Assembly (NCBI RefSeq): GCF_918797505.1
Contig: NC_092799.1
Span: 12,362,295 to 12,426,294 of the forward strand
DNA: 64,000 nucleotides
Reading direction: 5' to 3'
From: Bemisia tabaci
Taxonomy: Eukaryota > Arthropoda > Insecta > Hemiptera > Aleyrodidae
The number at the start of each line of letters is the position of its first letter. The stretch's first letter is position 1. Shown here one piece after another: positions 57,701-59,998 of this stretch. A program made the translations under genes and the position numbers. The notes under the pieces were generated by a model. The model was not told the origin of the DNA. It worked only from the letters and a program-made list of their open reading frames with translations, and searched no databases.

Positions 57701-58700
57701 GATCCATATGACCTAAACTTCGGGTCCCACGCACGAAGTTTCTTTCTCCGTGTATGATTTCACTGTTACATCACTGTTCAACAAACCCATAGATCCCAAA
57801 CTAACTGTATATCATATGTTGCAGAGTTTCGAGGAAGAATGGCAGAGCCTAGACGAGCAATTCCGGAAGAAGCAGAAGGCGCAGATGGAGGGGACCCCAC
57901 GCCCATCCCTCAGCTCCCGACAAGTCTACGTGCCCTTCCTCATAATGGGCGTCACGTTTACGATGCAACAGCTCTGCGGAGTCTACCCGATCATATTCTA
58001 CGCCCTCGAGGTCTTCCAGGCGATCACCGGCGACTCCGGCGAGATTCCGTCCGCCAACTCCACGGACCCCTCAACGGAAACGACGACCCTCGCATCCCTC
58101 ATCGGCAACTCAACGCTCATGGCGACGGACGGATCGCGGCAGGATCTCAAAGTCAAATCCCTCATCGGTGTCGGCCTCATCCGCTTCGTCATGAGTATCC
58201 TGGCAGTCAGCCTCTCGCGGACCATAGGTCGGCGACCCTTGCTACTCTCCTCTTGCGCGGGTAGTGCCATCTCCGGCTTCGCCTTCTCGCTCTACTTCTT
58301 CGGCTGCTTCGGCCAAGAGGTGAACGATCTCGTTTCCATGTCCCTCGTCTTGGTTTTCCTCCTCTTCTCCTCCTACGGGCTCTTGGTCATCCCGTGGGCT
58401 CAGATCGGGGAGCTCATCCCGTCGAGTCACCGGGCCAAGGGAGGCAGCTACCTCATCTCCTACGCCTACTTCCTCATGTTCCTCGTCGTCAAGGTGTTTC
58501 CCTTCACCATGGAGACGTTCGGCGTCGGGGGGCTCTTCATGTTTTTCAGTATTATTTTGACCCTCGAAGGGTTCTTCGTGTACTTTTACATGCCGGAGAC
58601 GCTCGGGAAAACGTTCCTCGAGATTGAGAAGTATTTCGCGACGGGGGTTGACTCCGATGGGAAAGGTGCTCGTTCCAAGTGGCCCATCGATAAGGTGTAA
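27636..58700 (+). CDS. Tret1-like sugar transporter (SLC2/MFS), five coding exons
   Basis: Joining 27636-27700, 49439-49548, 53195-53389, 56000-56280 and 57825-58700 gives 508 codons plus TAA with every junction in phase, the usual length for this family. Features by residue: cytoplasmic N-terminus 1-22; first-half DKFGRR at 78-83; RILSGVAGG near 115-124; PESPHWL at 191-197; the N-to-C-half linker with FEEEWQSLDEQF from 219; QQLCGVYPIIFY at 265-276; second-half GRRPLL at 352-357; PWAQIGELIP at 407-416; PETLGKT at 474-480. These are the hallmark motifs of 12-helix MFS sugar porters. Expected role: facilitative uptake of trehalose, glucose or a related sugar across the plasma membrane. Introns are about 21.7, 3.6, 2.6 and 1.5 kb and full of MITEs. 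Oddities: Tyr271 where Asn is usual, and a long Ser/Thr loop after helix 7. Family certain; substrate unknown; exon 1 is the least certain part. Confidence 0.85.
28926..28960 (+). promoter_or_regulatory. TATA-box core promoter candidate in intron 1
   Basis: TATAAATA at 28926-28933 is followed by TCACAT with its A at 28956, placing TATA at -30 from an initiator-like A. The spacing is textbook for insect Pol II promoters. The only near ATG downstream (29098) gives a 31-codon frame running into a MITE, so the transcript could be an alternative 5' end of the transporter or noncoding. Confidence 0.4.
29113..29366. repeat. Palindromic MITE (GATTGCATTTTGCAAAAAGG)
   Basis: ATTGCATTTTGCAAAAAGGA on the left pairs with TCCTTTTTGCAAAATGCAAT on the right, and GCACTCCAATG with CATTGGATGG-like sequence inside. 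Confidence 0.75.
29541..30208. mobile_element. hAT MITE R4 copy 1, split by R5
   Basis: Left end CAGTGGCGTGACGTG and right end ACGCCACGCCACTG are R4 termini. Flanks CTCAAAAT and CTCAAAAC are a 7/8 target duplication. The R5 foldback at 29558-30060 lies just inside the left terminus, so R5 came later. The right part keeps TGCCATTTAAACCTATGG and its complement. Confidence 0.8.
29558..30060. repeat. Foldback MITE R5, copy 2 (nested in R4)
   Basis: Starts TGGAGATGTTGCACGTGTG and ends CACATGCAACATCTTCA, with the same arms as copies at 26506 and 38020. The minus frame at 29473-29658 lies inside it and is not a gene. Confidence 0.85.
30209..31071. other. Intron 1 stretch, no gene
   Basis: Contains a G10 run at 30500, a fragment related to the palindrome at 16806 (30575-30640), and a CT-rich run after GTAGGGCTCGC near 30660. 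A plus frame at 30787-31083 has no domain I recognise. Confidence 0.35.
31072..31323. repeat. MITE R1, copy 3
   Basis: Ends CTGCCGTGCTAAGGAAAAAC and TTTTTCCTTCGCACGGCAG, with CGTATGAACAATC and GAGGTTCATACGG inward. About 252 bp. Confidence 0.9.
31442..32015. mobile_element. 575-bp element with TACAGGGTGTCC ends
   Basis: Left TACAGGGTGTCCTAGGATTA pairs with right TAATCCTGGGACACCCTGTA. The inverted arms extend about 75 bp (GGAGTCGATTCTTTGGATC and its complement). The ends read TA, compatible with a TA target duplication. The interior has no transposase. Confidence 0.8.
32050..32327. other. CpG-rich patch in intron 1
   Basis: GC-rich, CpG-dense sequence with short GTCGC iterations (CACGTCACGTCGCGTCGCG) next to the R6 element. 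Overlapping frames reflect composition. It may be an unannotated regulatory region or an old insertion; nothing specific was seen. Confidence 0.3.
32328..32564. repeat. MITE R6, copy 2 (uninterrupted)
   Basis: Ends CGCACAGTGGAACGGGTC and GACTCGATCCACTGTGCG, interior GTTTATTTCGTCACAATTTT. A clean reference copy for the two interrupted ones. Confidence 0.85.
32962..33078. repeat. MITE R7, short form
   Basis: Arms TTCTGTCAAACGGAACTATG and its complement CATAGTTCCGTTTGACAGAA. Directly followed by a diverged R7 long-form fragment (33079-33215) sharing GTGCTCTAGAAAGCTGC. Confidence 0.8.
33216..33712. other. Intron 1 stretch, nothing supported
   Basis: AT-rich. A minus frame at 33437-33655 has no recognisable domain. 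Confidence 0.35.
33713..33861. repeat. hAT MITE R4, copy 2 (diverged)
   Basis: Starts CAGTGGCGATGTATAG and ends CGCGTTGCCACTG, interior ATGGAAAAGGATCGATATAC. Flanks (GCATGCAC and TTTTATAC) no longer match. Confidence 0.75.
34305..35303. mobile_element. R11 palindrome carrying a nested hAT element
   Basis: The left arm CAAGGGGCTTAGAGGACATG and the right arm CGCCTTGTCCTCCAAGCCCG are R11 ends. Their interiors match 41799-42052 once the hAT element at 34401-35143 is removed. Confidence 0.75.
34401..35143. mobile_element. hAT-type element R9 copy 2 with perfect target duplication
   Basis: Ends CAGGGCTGGATTTTCC and TTAATCCGGCCCTG. The flanking AATGGTAA at 34393-34400 is repeated exactly at 35144-35151. 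About 743 bp. The interior includes a GCGCAATGCGTGAAGTATTC motif also found in R10 and elsewhere. No transposase recognised; frames at 34333-34639 straddle its left end. Confidence 0.85.
35304..36093. other. Intron 1 stretch with overlapping open frames
   Basis: Frames of about 60-87 codons overlap on both strands at 35603-36024, but no domain is recognised and no splice-bounded exon is convincing. Nothing is assigned. Confidence 0.3.
36094..36225 (-). other. Candidate minus-strand exon, unassigned
   Basis: An acceptor (AGTTGTTCTTGCAG) opens a 132-bp segment that ends at AAAAAG/GTACAT. It is exactly 44 codons, phase 0 on both sides, reading DFVTFPASLTLFVLLYRLMR then DADNALSYFHEQLSQ. A hydrophobic helix followed by a charged helix suits a membrane protein, but no family is recognised. 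It lies on the opposite strand within the transporter's first intron. No partner exon was identified. Confidence 0.35.
36226..36628. other. Intron 1 stretch, nothing supported
   Basis: No repeat or reading frame of note. Confidence 0.35.
36629..36828. repeat. MITE R1, copy 4 (right end lost)
   Basis: Starts CTGCCGTGCTGAGGACAAAC and follows the family through the centre (AAAATATTCATAGCTTTCC), but breaks off near ATCGAAGAATTTTT without the expected CGGCGTTTTTCC terminus. Confidence 0.75.
36829..37399. other. Intron 1 stretch, weak open frames
   Basis: A minus frame at 36922-37155 (contains VVFSLLLPTGELDSVHPLEF) and a plus frame at 36956-37183 overlap. The minus one has a plausible residue mix but no domain I can name and no clear splice context. 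Confidence 0.25.
37400..37837. mobile_element. hAT-type MITE R8 copy 2 with perfect target duplication
   Basis: Starts TAGAGTCCCTTTATAACCC and ends GGGTTATAAAGGGACTCTA. GACAAGAG precedes it (37392-37399) and follows it (37838-37845). About 438 bp, no transposase. Confidence 0.9.
37846..38018. repeat. Partial R7 long form
   Basis: Contains GGGCTCATGAGTTAAAG, GACGTCACTGACGCTTTAT and GAGCACACCCCAT, then ends ATATACGTCCAATT, matching the right half of the long R7 at 12129-12500. The left terminus is missing. Confidence 0.6.
38020..38523. repeat. Foldback MITE R5, copy 3
   Basis: Starts TTGAGATGTTTCATGTGTG and ends CACATGGAACATCCCCATT. Arms as in copies 1 and 2. Overlapping plus frames at 38416-38629 are arm sequence. 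Confidence 0.85.
38524..39298. other. Intron 1 stretch, nothing supported
   Basis: GC content rises at 38640-38850. The plus frame at 38858-39088 has no recognisable domain. Confidence 0.35.
39299..39590. repeat. Half copy of foldback R13
   Basis: TGGACCACTAGACATACACA and GATACATGTTTCTTCACC match one arm of 5182-5731, in the same order through GCTATAGCAAATT. The second arm is absent. Confidence 0.7.
39591..39858. other. Intron 1 stretch, nothing supported
   Basis: No repeat family or coding frame recognised. Confidence 0.3.
39859..40020. mobile_element. hAT MITE R4, copy 3 with perfect target duplication
   Basis: Starts CAGTGGCGTGGCGTGC and ends GTGCGCCACGCTTTG. GTAAACGA occurs immediately before (39851-39858) and after (40021-40028). 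The last bases have drifted from CCACTG. Confidence 0.9.
40164..40331. mobile_element. hAT MITE R4, copy 4 with perfect target duplication
   Basis: Starts CAGTGGCGTGGCGTGC and ends CACGCCACGCCACTA. GCCCCGGG flanks it exactly on both sides (40156-40163 and 40332-40339). Only about 140 bp from copy 3. Confidence 0.9.
40559..40789. repeat. MITE R3, copy 1
   Basis: GAATCTAGAGTCCAGACGCT and its counterpart AGAGTCTGGACTCTAGATCC mark the arms. Ends approach TCTGGGAAAAAAAAA and TTTTTTTTCCAGTG. Almost the whole element is a palindrome. Confidence 0.85.
41041..41291. repeat. MITE R1, copy 5
   Basis: Ends CTGCCACTAAGGAAAAACGC and GCGTTTTTCCTTAGTACGGCAG, flanked by TATA on both sides. The minus frame at 41047-41229 is element sequence. 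Confidence 0.9.
41292..41798. other. Open frame of uncertain meaning
   Basis: A plus frame of 162 codons (41314-41802) is the longest in intron 1 outside obvious repeats. It shows no domain, and its last part reads through a GTTCCGGGGTTCCGGG repeat. I do not support it as a gene. Confidence 0.2.
41799..42052. repeat. Palindrome R11, uninterrupted copy
   Basis: Starts ATGAGGGGCTTGGAGGACAA and ends TTGTCCTCCAGGCCCCTCAT. Other ends at 34305, 35303 and 43264. Confidence 0.85.
42243..42470 (+). repeat. Tandem duplication, about 135-bp spacing
   Basis: GATACTACTATTCAACCACA... at 42243 and GATACCACTATCCGATCACG... at 42378 are diverged direct copies, sharing GGAGCT-GTTGCCTAC and AACTA-CAATG blocks. 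Confidence 0.6.
42471..44786. other. Intron 1 stretch, about 2.3 kb without clear features
   Basis: AT-rich. A single R11 end (GGGCTCGGAGGACAAGGCAC) at 43264-43330. Plus frames at 42690-43019, 43528-43773 and 43832-44047 carry no domain I recognise. Confidence 0.35.
44787..45175. repeat. Repeat R14, uninterrupted copy (empty hAT site)
   Basis: Matches 24490-24607 plus 25256-25475 without the hAT insertion. At 44895-44925 the sequence runs AAATTGCTAAAAACTCGCG directly into AAACAATTTT, showing the pre-insertion state. Ends CGAGGCTCATCACAGATTGC. Confidence 0.7.
45293..45355 (-). repeat. T-rich tract (possible retroposon poly-A, minus)
   Basis: About 60 bases of T with a few A interruptions. 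Read on the minus strand it is an A-rich tail. No recognisable retroposon body follows, so simple-repeat expansion is equally possible. Confidence 0.5.
45356..46199. other. Intron 1 stretch, nothing supported
   Basis: No gene or repeat structure recognised. Confidence 0.35.
46200..46452. repeat. MITE R1, copy 6
   Basis: Ends CTGCTGTGCTAAGGAAGAAC and TTTTTCCTTAGCAATGCAG, with the central AATATTCATAGCTTTCC shared with copy 4. Confidence 0.85.
46453..46939. other. Intron 1 stretch with opposing frames
   Basis: Minus frames at 46596-46890 and a plus frame from 46789 overlap. No domain recognised on either strand. Confidence 0.25.
46940..47050. repeat. Diverged R5 arm fragment
   Basis: GGATTTGCGAATTGATGACT, then AACGATGGCG and CTCCCAATCTCAAAAAAGCT follow the order of the R5 left arm with many changes. 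The opposite arm is missing. Confidence 0.5.
47141..47539. repeat. MITE R2, copy 3
   Basis: Starts CACTGAAAAAAAATTCTCGG and ends CCGAGATTTTTTTTCCGTG. Interior has repeated GGTAATTTTACC. The plus frame at 47240-47440 is element sequence. Confidence 0.85.
47540..48012. other. Intron 1 stretch, nothing supported
   Basis: A 144-codon minus frame at 47498-47932 begins within this DNA and ends in R2. No domain recognised. Confidence 0.25.
48013..48314. repeat. MITE with CAGTGATCGGAT ends
   Basis: Starts CAGTGATCGGATGTCTAGGG and ends ATATCGGATCACTG. The interior repeats a CTAGGGATTT motif on both strands, so it has internal iterations as well as terminal repeats. Ends look hAT-like; flanks TCACAGAG and CCACACAG match only 5 of 8. 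Confidence 0.7.
48406..48632. repeat. Palindromic MITE (ACGGAAAAAAT ends)
   Basis: GTAGATTTTACAACAAAAAA on the left pairs with TTTTTTGTTGTAAAATCTAC on the right, and AATGCTACTTTAACCA with TGGTTAATGTAGCATT. Ends AACGGAAAAAAT and ATTTTTTTCCGT. Confidence 0.8.
48642..48915. repeat. Repeat R12, second copy
   Basis: From AATTTGCAGGTGTTGG through GCTAAAATACATGTGTTTCA and GCCGCCAGATGACGTCAC to a CAGATGAAGCATAATA end. Matches 56287-56608 throughout. Confidence 0.75.
48920..49305. mobile_element. Pogo/Tigger-like MITE, TA target
   Basis: Starts CAGTAGACTCTGGATTATCC and ends CGGATAATTCAGAGTCTACTG, flanked by TA on both sides. These termini have the CAGT...ACTCTNGATTATCCGG form of pogo/Tigger-type mariner elements. 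The interior carries the GCGCAATGCGTGAAGTATTC motif (49135-49172) seen in R10. No transposase. Confidence 0.8.
49439..49548 (+). CDS. Transporter exon 2 (helix 1)
   Basis: Reads LVALSMLIHPGVGMGFSTIL, then HPQIKHLVSDEQNSWI and one base of the next codon, ending at ATTG/GTAAGG. This is transmembrane helix 1 and the first extracellular loop, with the SWI motif that precedes helix 2 in this family. The acceptor at 49438 (TTTGTCAG/T) is chosen because it joins exon 1 in frame. An alternative acceptor at 49427 (TTTTTTTTTAG/GGATTT) has the better pyrimidine tract, is phase 0, and would add GFVS. An in-frame TAG just upstream excludes a longer exon. Confidence 0.9.
49653..49775. repeat. R7 left-end fragment
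   Basis: TTGGACGTATTTCTGCTAAA, then GTATGCTCGACAGTTGAG and GCGCCAGTGACGTC as in the long R7 at 58818. No right end; R1 copy 7 follows. Confidence 0.6.
49812..50063. repeat. MITE R1, copy 7
   Basis: Ends CTGCCGTGCTAAGGAAGAAAC and GTTCTTCCTTAGCACGGCAG. In intron 2. Confidence 0.9.
50108..50573. mobile_element. MITE R6 copy 3, split by R3
   Basis: Left end CGCACAGTGGGACGAGTC, right end GACTCGATCCACTGTGCG. R3 (50179-50407) interrupts it where the intact copies read through into TTTCGTCACA. Confidence 0.85.
50179..50407. repeat. MITE R3, copy 2 (nested in R6)
   Basis: Starts CACTGGAAAAAAAACACATT and ends AATGTGTTTTCTTTTCGAGTG. A near-perfect palindrome centred near 50293. Confidence 0.9.
50690..51192. 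other. Intron 2 stretch with R7 end fragment
   Basis: 50690-50758 (GAGCACACCCCACATTTC, then AACCACGTCCATTTTGG) is a stray R7 right end. The remainder holds nothing recognised. Confidence 0.45.
51193..51444. repeat. MITE R1, copy 8
   Basis: Ends CTGCCGTGCTAAGTAAAAAC and TTTTTCCTTAGTACGGCAG. Confidence 0.9.
51445..51840. other. Intron 2 stretch, nothing supported
   Basis: AT-rich; short opposing frames only. Confidence 0.35.
51841..51966. repeat. MITE R7, short form
   Basis: Ends ATTGGACGTATTTCTGCCAA and TTGGCAGAAATACGTCCCA, arms about 50 bp, loop with ATAAGAATATATGCG as in 18704-18828. Confidence 0.85.
52283..52535. repeat. MITE R1, copy 9
   Basis: Ends CCGCCGTACTAAGGAAAACC and TTTTTCCTTAGCGCGGCAG, flanked by CTATA and TATAG. 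Confidence 0.9.
52548..52672 (+). repeat. Two direct copies of a 45-nt GCGCCTACAAG motif
   Basis: GCGCCTACAAGACTGCATGA ...TTCACGCATTGCGTTAAA occurs at 52550 and again, 69 bp later, at 52619. The same motif forms the hairpin arms of R10 and appears in the hAT element at 34746 and the pogo-like MITE at 49135. Confidence 0.7.
52900..53126. repeat. MITE R3, copy 3
   Basis: Starts CACTGGAAAAAAACACATTG and ends CAATGTGTTTTTTTTCCAGTG. It ends 68 bp before exon 3. Overlapping opposing frames here come from the palindrome. Confidence 0.9.
53195..53389 (+). CDS. Transporter exon 3 (helices 2-4)
   Basis: Acceptor TGTGTGTTTTCAG, donor GGAG/GTGATC, 195 bp. The exon opens with two bases completing an Ala codon, then SLVAFGTPVGALSSGPLMDK FGRRS: helix 2, the cytoplasmic loop with GRR, then helix 3 and a helix 4 containing LLLLYIARILSGVAG. 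The R in RILSG and the glycine string are conserved in sugar porters. A frame that continues past the donor to a stop at 53412 is unspliced read-through. Confidence 0.95.
53411..53698. repeat. Palindromic MITE abutting the exon 3 donor
   Basis: Starts AAGCCCTGGATAGACGATCA and ends TGATCGTCTATCCAGGGCTT. Arms of about 50 bp continue with AATTCC-GAACCAAT blocks. It begins only 21 bp after the splice donor. Confidence 0.85.
53731..54115 (+). mobile_element. tRNA-derived SINE interrupted by hAT MITE
   Basis: The head GTGGGTGTAGCGCATGA resembles a Pol III A box; after the R4 insertion, GGATTCAATTCC resembles a B box. The body follows (CCCGGGTTTGTTGGTCTC) and it ends in GCCCTTACGGGC plus an A/GAA-rich tail (54072-54112). 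This layout is typical of tRNA-derived SINEs. The R4 copy at 53761-53925 sits between the two boxes. Confidence 0.65.
53761..53925. repeat. hAT MITE R4, copy 5 (inside SINE)
   Basis: Starts CAGTGGCGTGGCGTGC and ends GCACGCCACGCCACTG. Flanks GCATGAAT and GCTGGTAT match at 5 of 8 positions, so the target duplication is decayed or altered. Confidence 0.85.
54116..55654. other. Intron 3 stretch, little recognised
   Basis: AT-rich. A half fragment of the TCACTCCTCTAACGTAAGG element lies at 55514. The plus frame at 55071-55445 has no recognisable domain. Confidence 0.35.
55655..55828. repeat. MITE with CAGTGGAGTAGCTAGG ends and G tract
   Basis: Starts CAGTGGAGTAGCTAGGAG and ends CCTTGTCTACTCCACTG, containing a G13 run paired with CCCCCGCCC. 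Terminal CAGTGG suggests hAT; flanks match only partly. Confidence 0.7.
56000..56280 (+). CDS. Transporter exon 4 (helices 4-6, PESP motif)
   Basis: Acceptor TTTTTTCTATGCCAG, donor ATTGAG/GTAAAT, 281 bp. Two bases complete Gly, then LTSAGVVYVSEVTNKYWRSV gives the end of helix 4 and the conserved Y-x-SE motif. Helices 5 and 6 follow, then IPESPHWLIR, the family signature at the end of helix 6. The exon ends in the cytoplasmic linker (KAKRALMRLNKNIE), in phase with exon 5. GC content and codon choice are higher than in the flanking DNA. Confidence 0.95.
56287..56608. repeat. Repeat R12, full copy next to the exon 4 donor
   Basis: Starts GGAGAATTTGCAGGTG and ends GCGTGCAAATTCTCC, so it has about 12-15 bp inverted ends. 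It lies six bases after the exon 4 boundary; the donor GTAAAT is just outside it. Confidence 0.75.
56682..56845. mobile_element. hAT MITE R4, copy 6 with perfect target duplication
   Basis: Starts CCGTGGCGTGGCGTGC and ends GCACGCCACGCCACTG. AATCAGGT flanks it exactly (56674-56681 and 56846-56853). Confidence 0.9.
56881..57137. repeat. MITE R1, copy 10 (diverged)
   Basis: Starts CTGTCGTTCTGAGGAAATC and ends GTTCTTCCTTGACTGGCACGGTAG, with a small insertion near the right end. Confidence 0.8.
57141..57377. repeat. MITE R6, copy 4 (uninterrupted)
   Basis: Starts CGCCCAATGGATCGAGTG and ends GACTCGATCCACTGTGCG. Interior TTTGATGTTTATTTCGTCAC and GAGTTATAAGCGTT. Directly follows R1 copy 10. Confidence 0.85.
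57570..57758 (+). repeat. Short iterated ACTTCAGAT/GAAGTTT repeats before exon 5
   Basis: Repeated GAACCGAAGTTTTTCGGATG, GAAATACTTCAGATG and CTGAAGTTTCAGATATG units in both orientations, ending CACGAAGTTTCTTTCTCCGTG. It may be a MITE with a CACGG terminus. It ends within 70 bp of the exon 5 acceptor. Confidence 0.5.
57825..58700 (+). CDS. Transporter exon 5 (helices 7-12, C-terminus)
   Basis: The acceptor CATATGTTGCAG at 57824 opens 876 bp ending in TAA. A Met-initiated frame from 57750 exists but its first 25 codons are intron. Order: linker SFEEEWQSLDEQFRKKQKAQ; helix 7 with QQLCGVYPIIFYALEVFQAI; a Ser/Thr-rich loop with two N-S-T sequons (58056 and 58106); helix 8; TIGRRPLL loop; helices 9-10; PWAQIGELIP; helices 11-12; PETLGKTFLEIEKYF; tail ending WPIDKV. 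The segment is GC-rich and C-ending in codon choice, unlike its surroundings. It encodes the whole C-terminal half in one exon. Tyr replaces the usual Asn in the helix 7 motif (codon TAC at 57984). Confidence 0.97.
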   Translation, partial: SFEEEWQSLDEQFRKKQKAQMEGTPRPSLSSRQVYVPFLIMGVTFTMQQLCGVYPIIFYALEVFQAITGDSGEIPSANSTDPSTETTTLASLIGNSTLMATDGSRQDLKVKSLIGVGLIRFVMSILAVSLSRTIGRRPLLLSSCAGSAISGFAFSLYFFGCFGQEVNDLVSMSLVLVFLLFSSYGLLVIPWAQIGELIPSSHRAKGGSYLISYAYFLMFLVVKVFPFTMETFGVGGLFMFFSIILTLEGFFVYFYMPETLGKTFLEIEKYFATGVDSDGKGARSKWPIDKV

Positions 58701-58737
58701 AAGAGCCCTGCGGCTTGAAATATTTAACAAAACCCCT

Positions 58738-58743
58738 ATTAAA
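58738..58743 (+). terminator. Weak proximal poly-A signal
   Basis: ATTAAA, the common variant of AATAAA, about 40 bp after the stop codon. It could give a short 3' UTR; the stronger AATAAA is at 61474. Confidence 0.3.
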
Positions 58744-58817
58744 ATACATGTGCACGGCTGGGTCGATTTTTTGCACGAGGAACGAATTCATTGCAAAATT
58801 GTATGTTTACCTAGGAC

Positions 58818-59036
58818 ATTTGGACGTATTTCTTTCAAACAGATTTATGTGCAGGTGAGAGAGATGGGGTGTGCTCGTCAGTTCTCTGGCCGTAAGAGTG
58901 AATGAGAATAATAAAGCGCCAGTGACGTCAAAAGAAATCACGCCCACTGACCACATTGTTTCTTATCTAGCTTTCTAGAGCACACCCCATATTTCTCACC
59001 TGCCCATAGTTCTGTTTGACAGCAATTCCTCCATTT
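58818..59036. repeat. MITE R7, long form
   Basis: Starts ATTTGGACGTATTTCTTTCA. Contains GGGGTGTGCTCGTCAG and GAGCACACCCCATATTTC and ends GACAGCAATTCCTCCATTT. An AATAAAG inside (58908) is element sequence. Confidence 0.75.
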
Positions 59037-59091
59037 TAGTTTTGTGCCGACAGAGAAATGAGAACACGGAAAGAGAAGAGCCTGGGTTTGT

Positions 59092-59431
59092 TGGATGATA
59101 TAGACATTTCCAATGAATTGTGGTGGTGCCCCAAATAATTGTCTCCGTACCCCAATTCATTTTGGTAGTAAATTAGGTCTCTAATTCACATGTTGCGAGA
59201 CAGTAGCGTGGCGTGCTTTGCGATATATCGATTGTTATGCCATTTAAACCTATGGAAAAGGATCGATAAACAGGGTGTTCGCAGCGAACGCCTTTATAAT
59301 CGATTTTTTAACATAGGTTTAAATGGCATAACAATCGATATATCTCAATTCACGCCACGCTACTGTTGCGAGACTACCCCAACTTGAGTTGCGGTACCGC
59401 CACAATTAATCGGAAATGTCCATATCATCCA
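59092..59431. repeat. Palindromic MITE holding R4 copy 7
   Basis: TGGATGATATAGACATTTCC on the left pairs with GGAAATGTCCATATCATCC on the right, and AATTGTGGTGGTGCC with GGTACCGCCACAATT. The R4 copy at 59201-59365 lies in its loop. Confidence 0.8.
59201..59365. mobile_element. hAT MITE R4, copy 7 with perfect target duplication
   Basis: Starts CAGTAGCGTGGCGTGC and ends CACGCCACGCTACTG. TTGCGAGA occurs at 59193-59200 and 59366-59373. The shared G-to-A change gives matching CAGTAG/CTACTG ends. Confidence 0.95.
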
Positions 59432-59851
59432 AAAAATTAGGGTAGTACAACAATTTTGAGGGAGGACCCCTAACACTTTTTCCCCGTGAAGATTTTCCTG
59501 CGGGAAATGGAGGAGTTTTTTCTTTCAACCAACAAACCTCAGGACACTTTCCTGGGAAATTTTCTTTTTAGTCCTTCCGTATAAGGTTAGACTGTCCGTA
59601 TAGTGTCCGTGCAGAACGGCTGTTGTAAAATTCAGCTGGACTTACGCCATCTTGCAAAAGATCGATTCATTGCTTACTGAAAAAGGACTGAGTCCGAGTG
59701 GAAACTTTCTGGCTGGTAAACAGCGACGTTCCCGAAACTTCCTGGAACTTCTCGGCCGAAATCTAGTTTCCTGGAAGTATTTCATATAGAAATGCACACA
59801 TACGCACATTTACATAGCATACTCTTACACTTGAGGAGTAATCGGCAATGG
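59432..59851. other. 3' flank of transporter, nothing recognised
   Basis: Non-repetitive, no reading frame of note. Probably 3' UTR if the distal poly-A site is used. Confidence 0.35.
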
Positions 59852-59998
59852 TGAATAGCCTGTGTCACACTATCAAAATACTCCATCAAAATGTCAAGGT
59901 CACGTGCTGTGATTGGTCCAAGTCATCGAATAAGCCAATCACAGCACCTGACCTTGAAATTTTGATGACTAGTTTTGAAAGTGTGACACAGGCTATTC
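59852..59998. repeat. Palindromic MITE (GAATAGCCTGTGTCACAC)
   Basis: Left GAATAGCCTGTGTCACAC and right GTGTGACACAGGCTATTC are exact complements. AAGGTCACGTGCTGTGATTG pairs with CAATCACAGCACCTGACCTT inside. 147 bp. Confidence 0.9.

Noticed and set aside
57750..57824. Met-initiated extension of the large transporter frame
   Set aside because: These 25 codons precede a good acceptor (TTGCAG at 57824), and exon 4 joins in frame at 57825; the Met is intronic.
58242..58730. 162-codon minus frame opposite exon 5
   Set aside because: Shadow of the GC-rich coding exon; Glu/Arg-rich composition is the antisense of hydrophobic helices.
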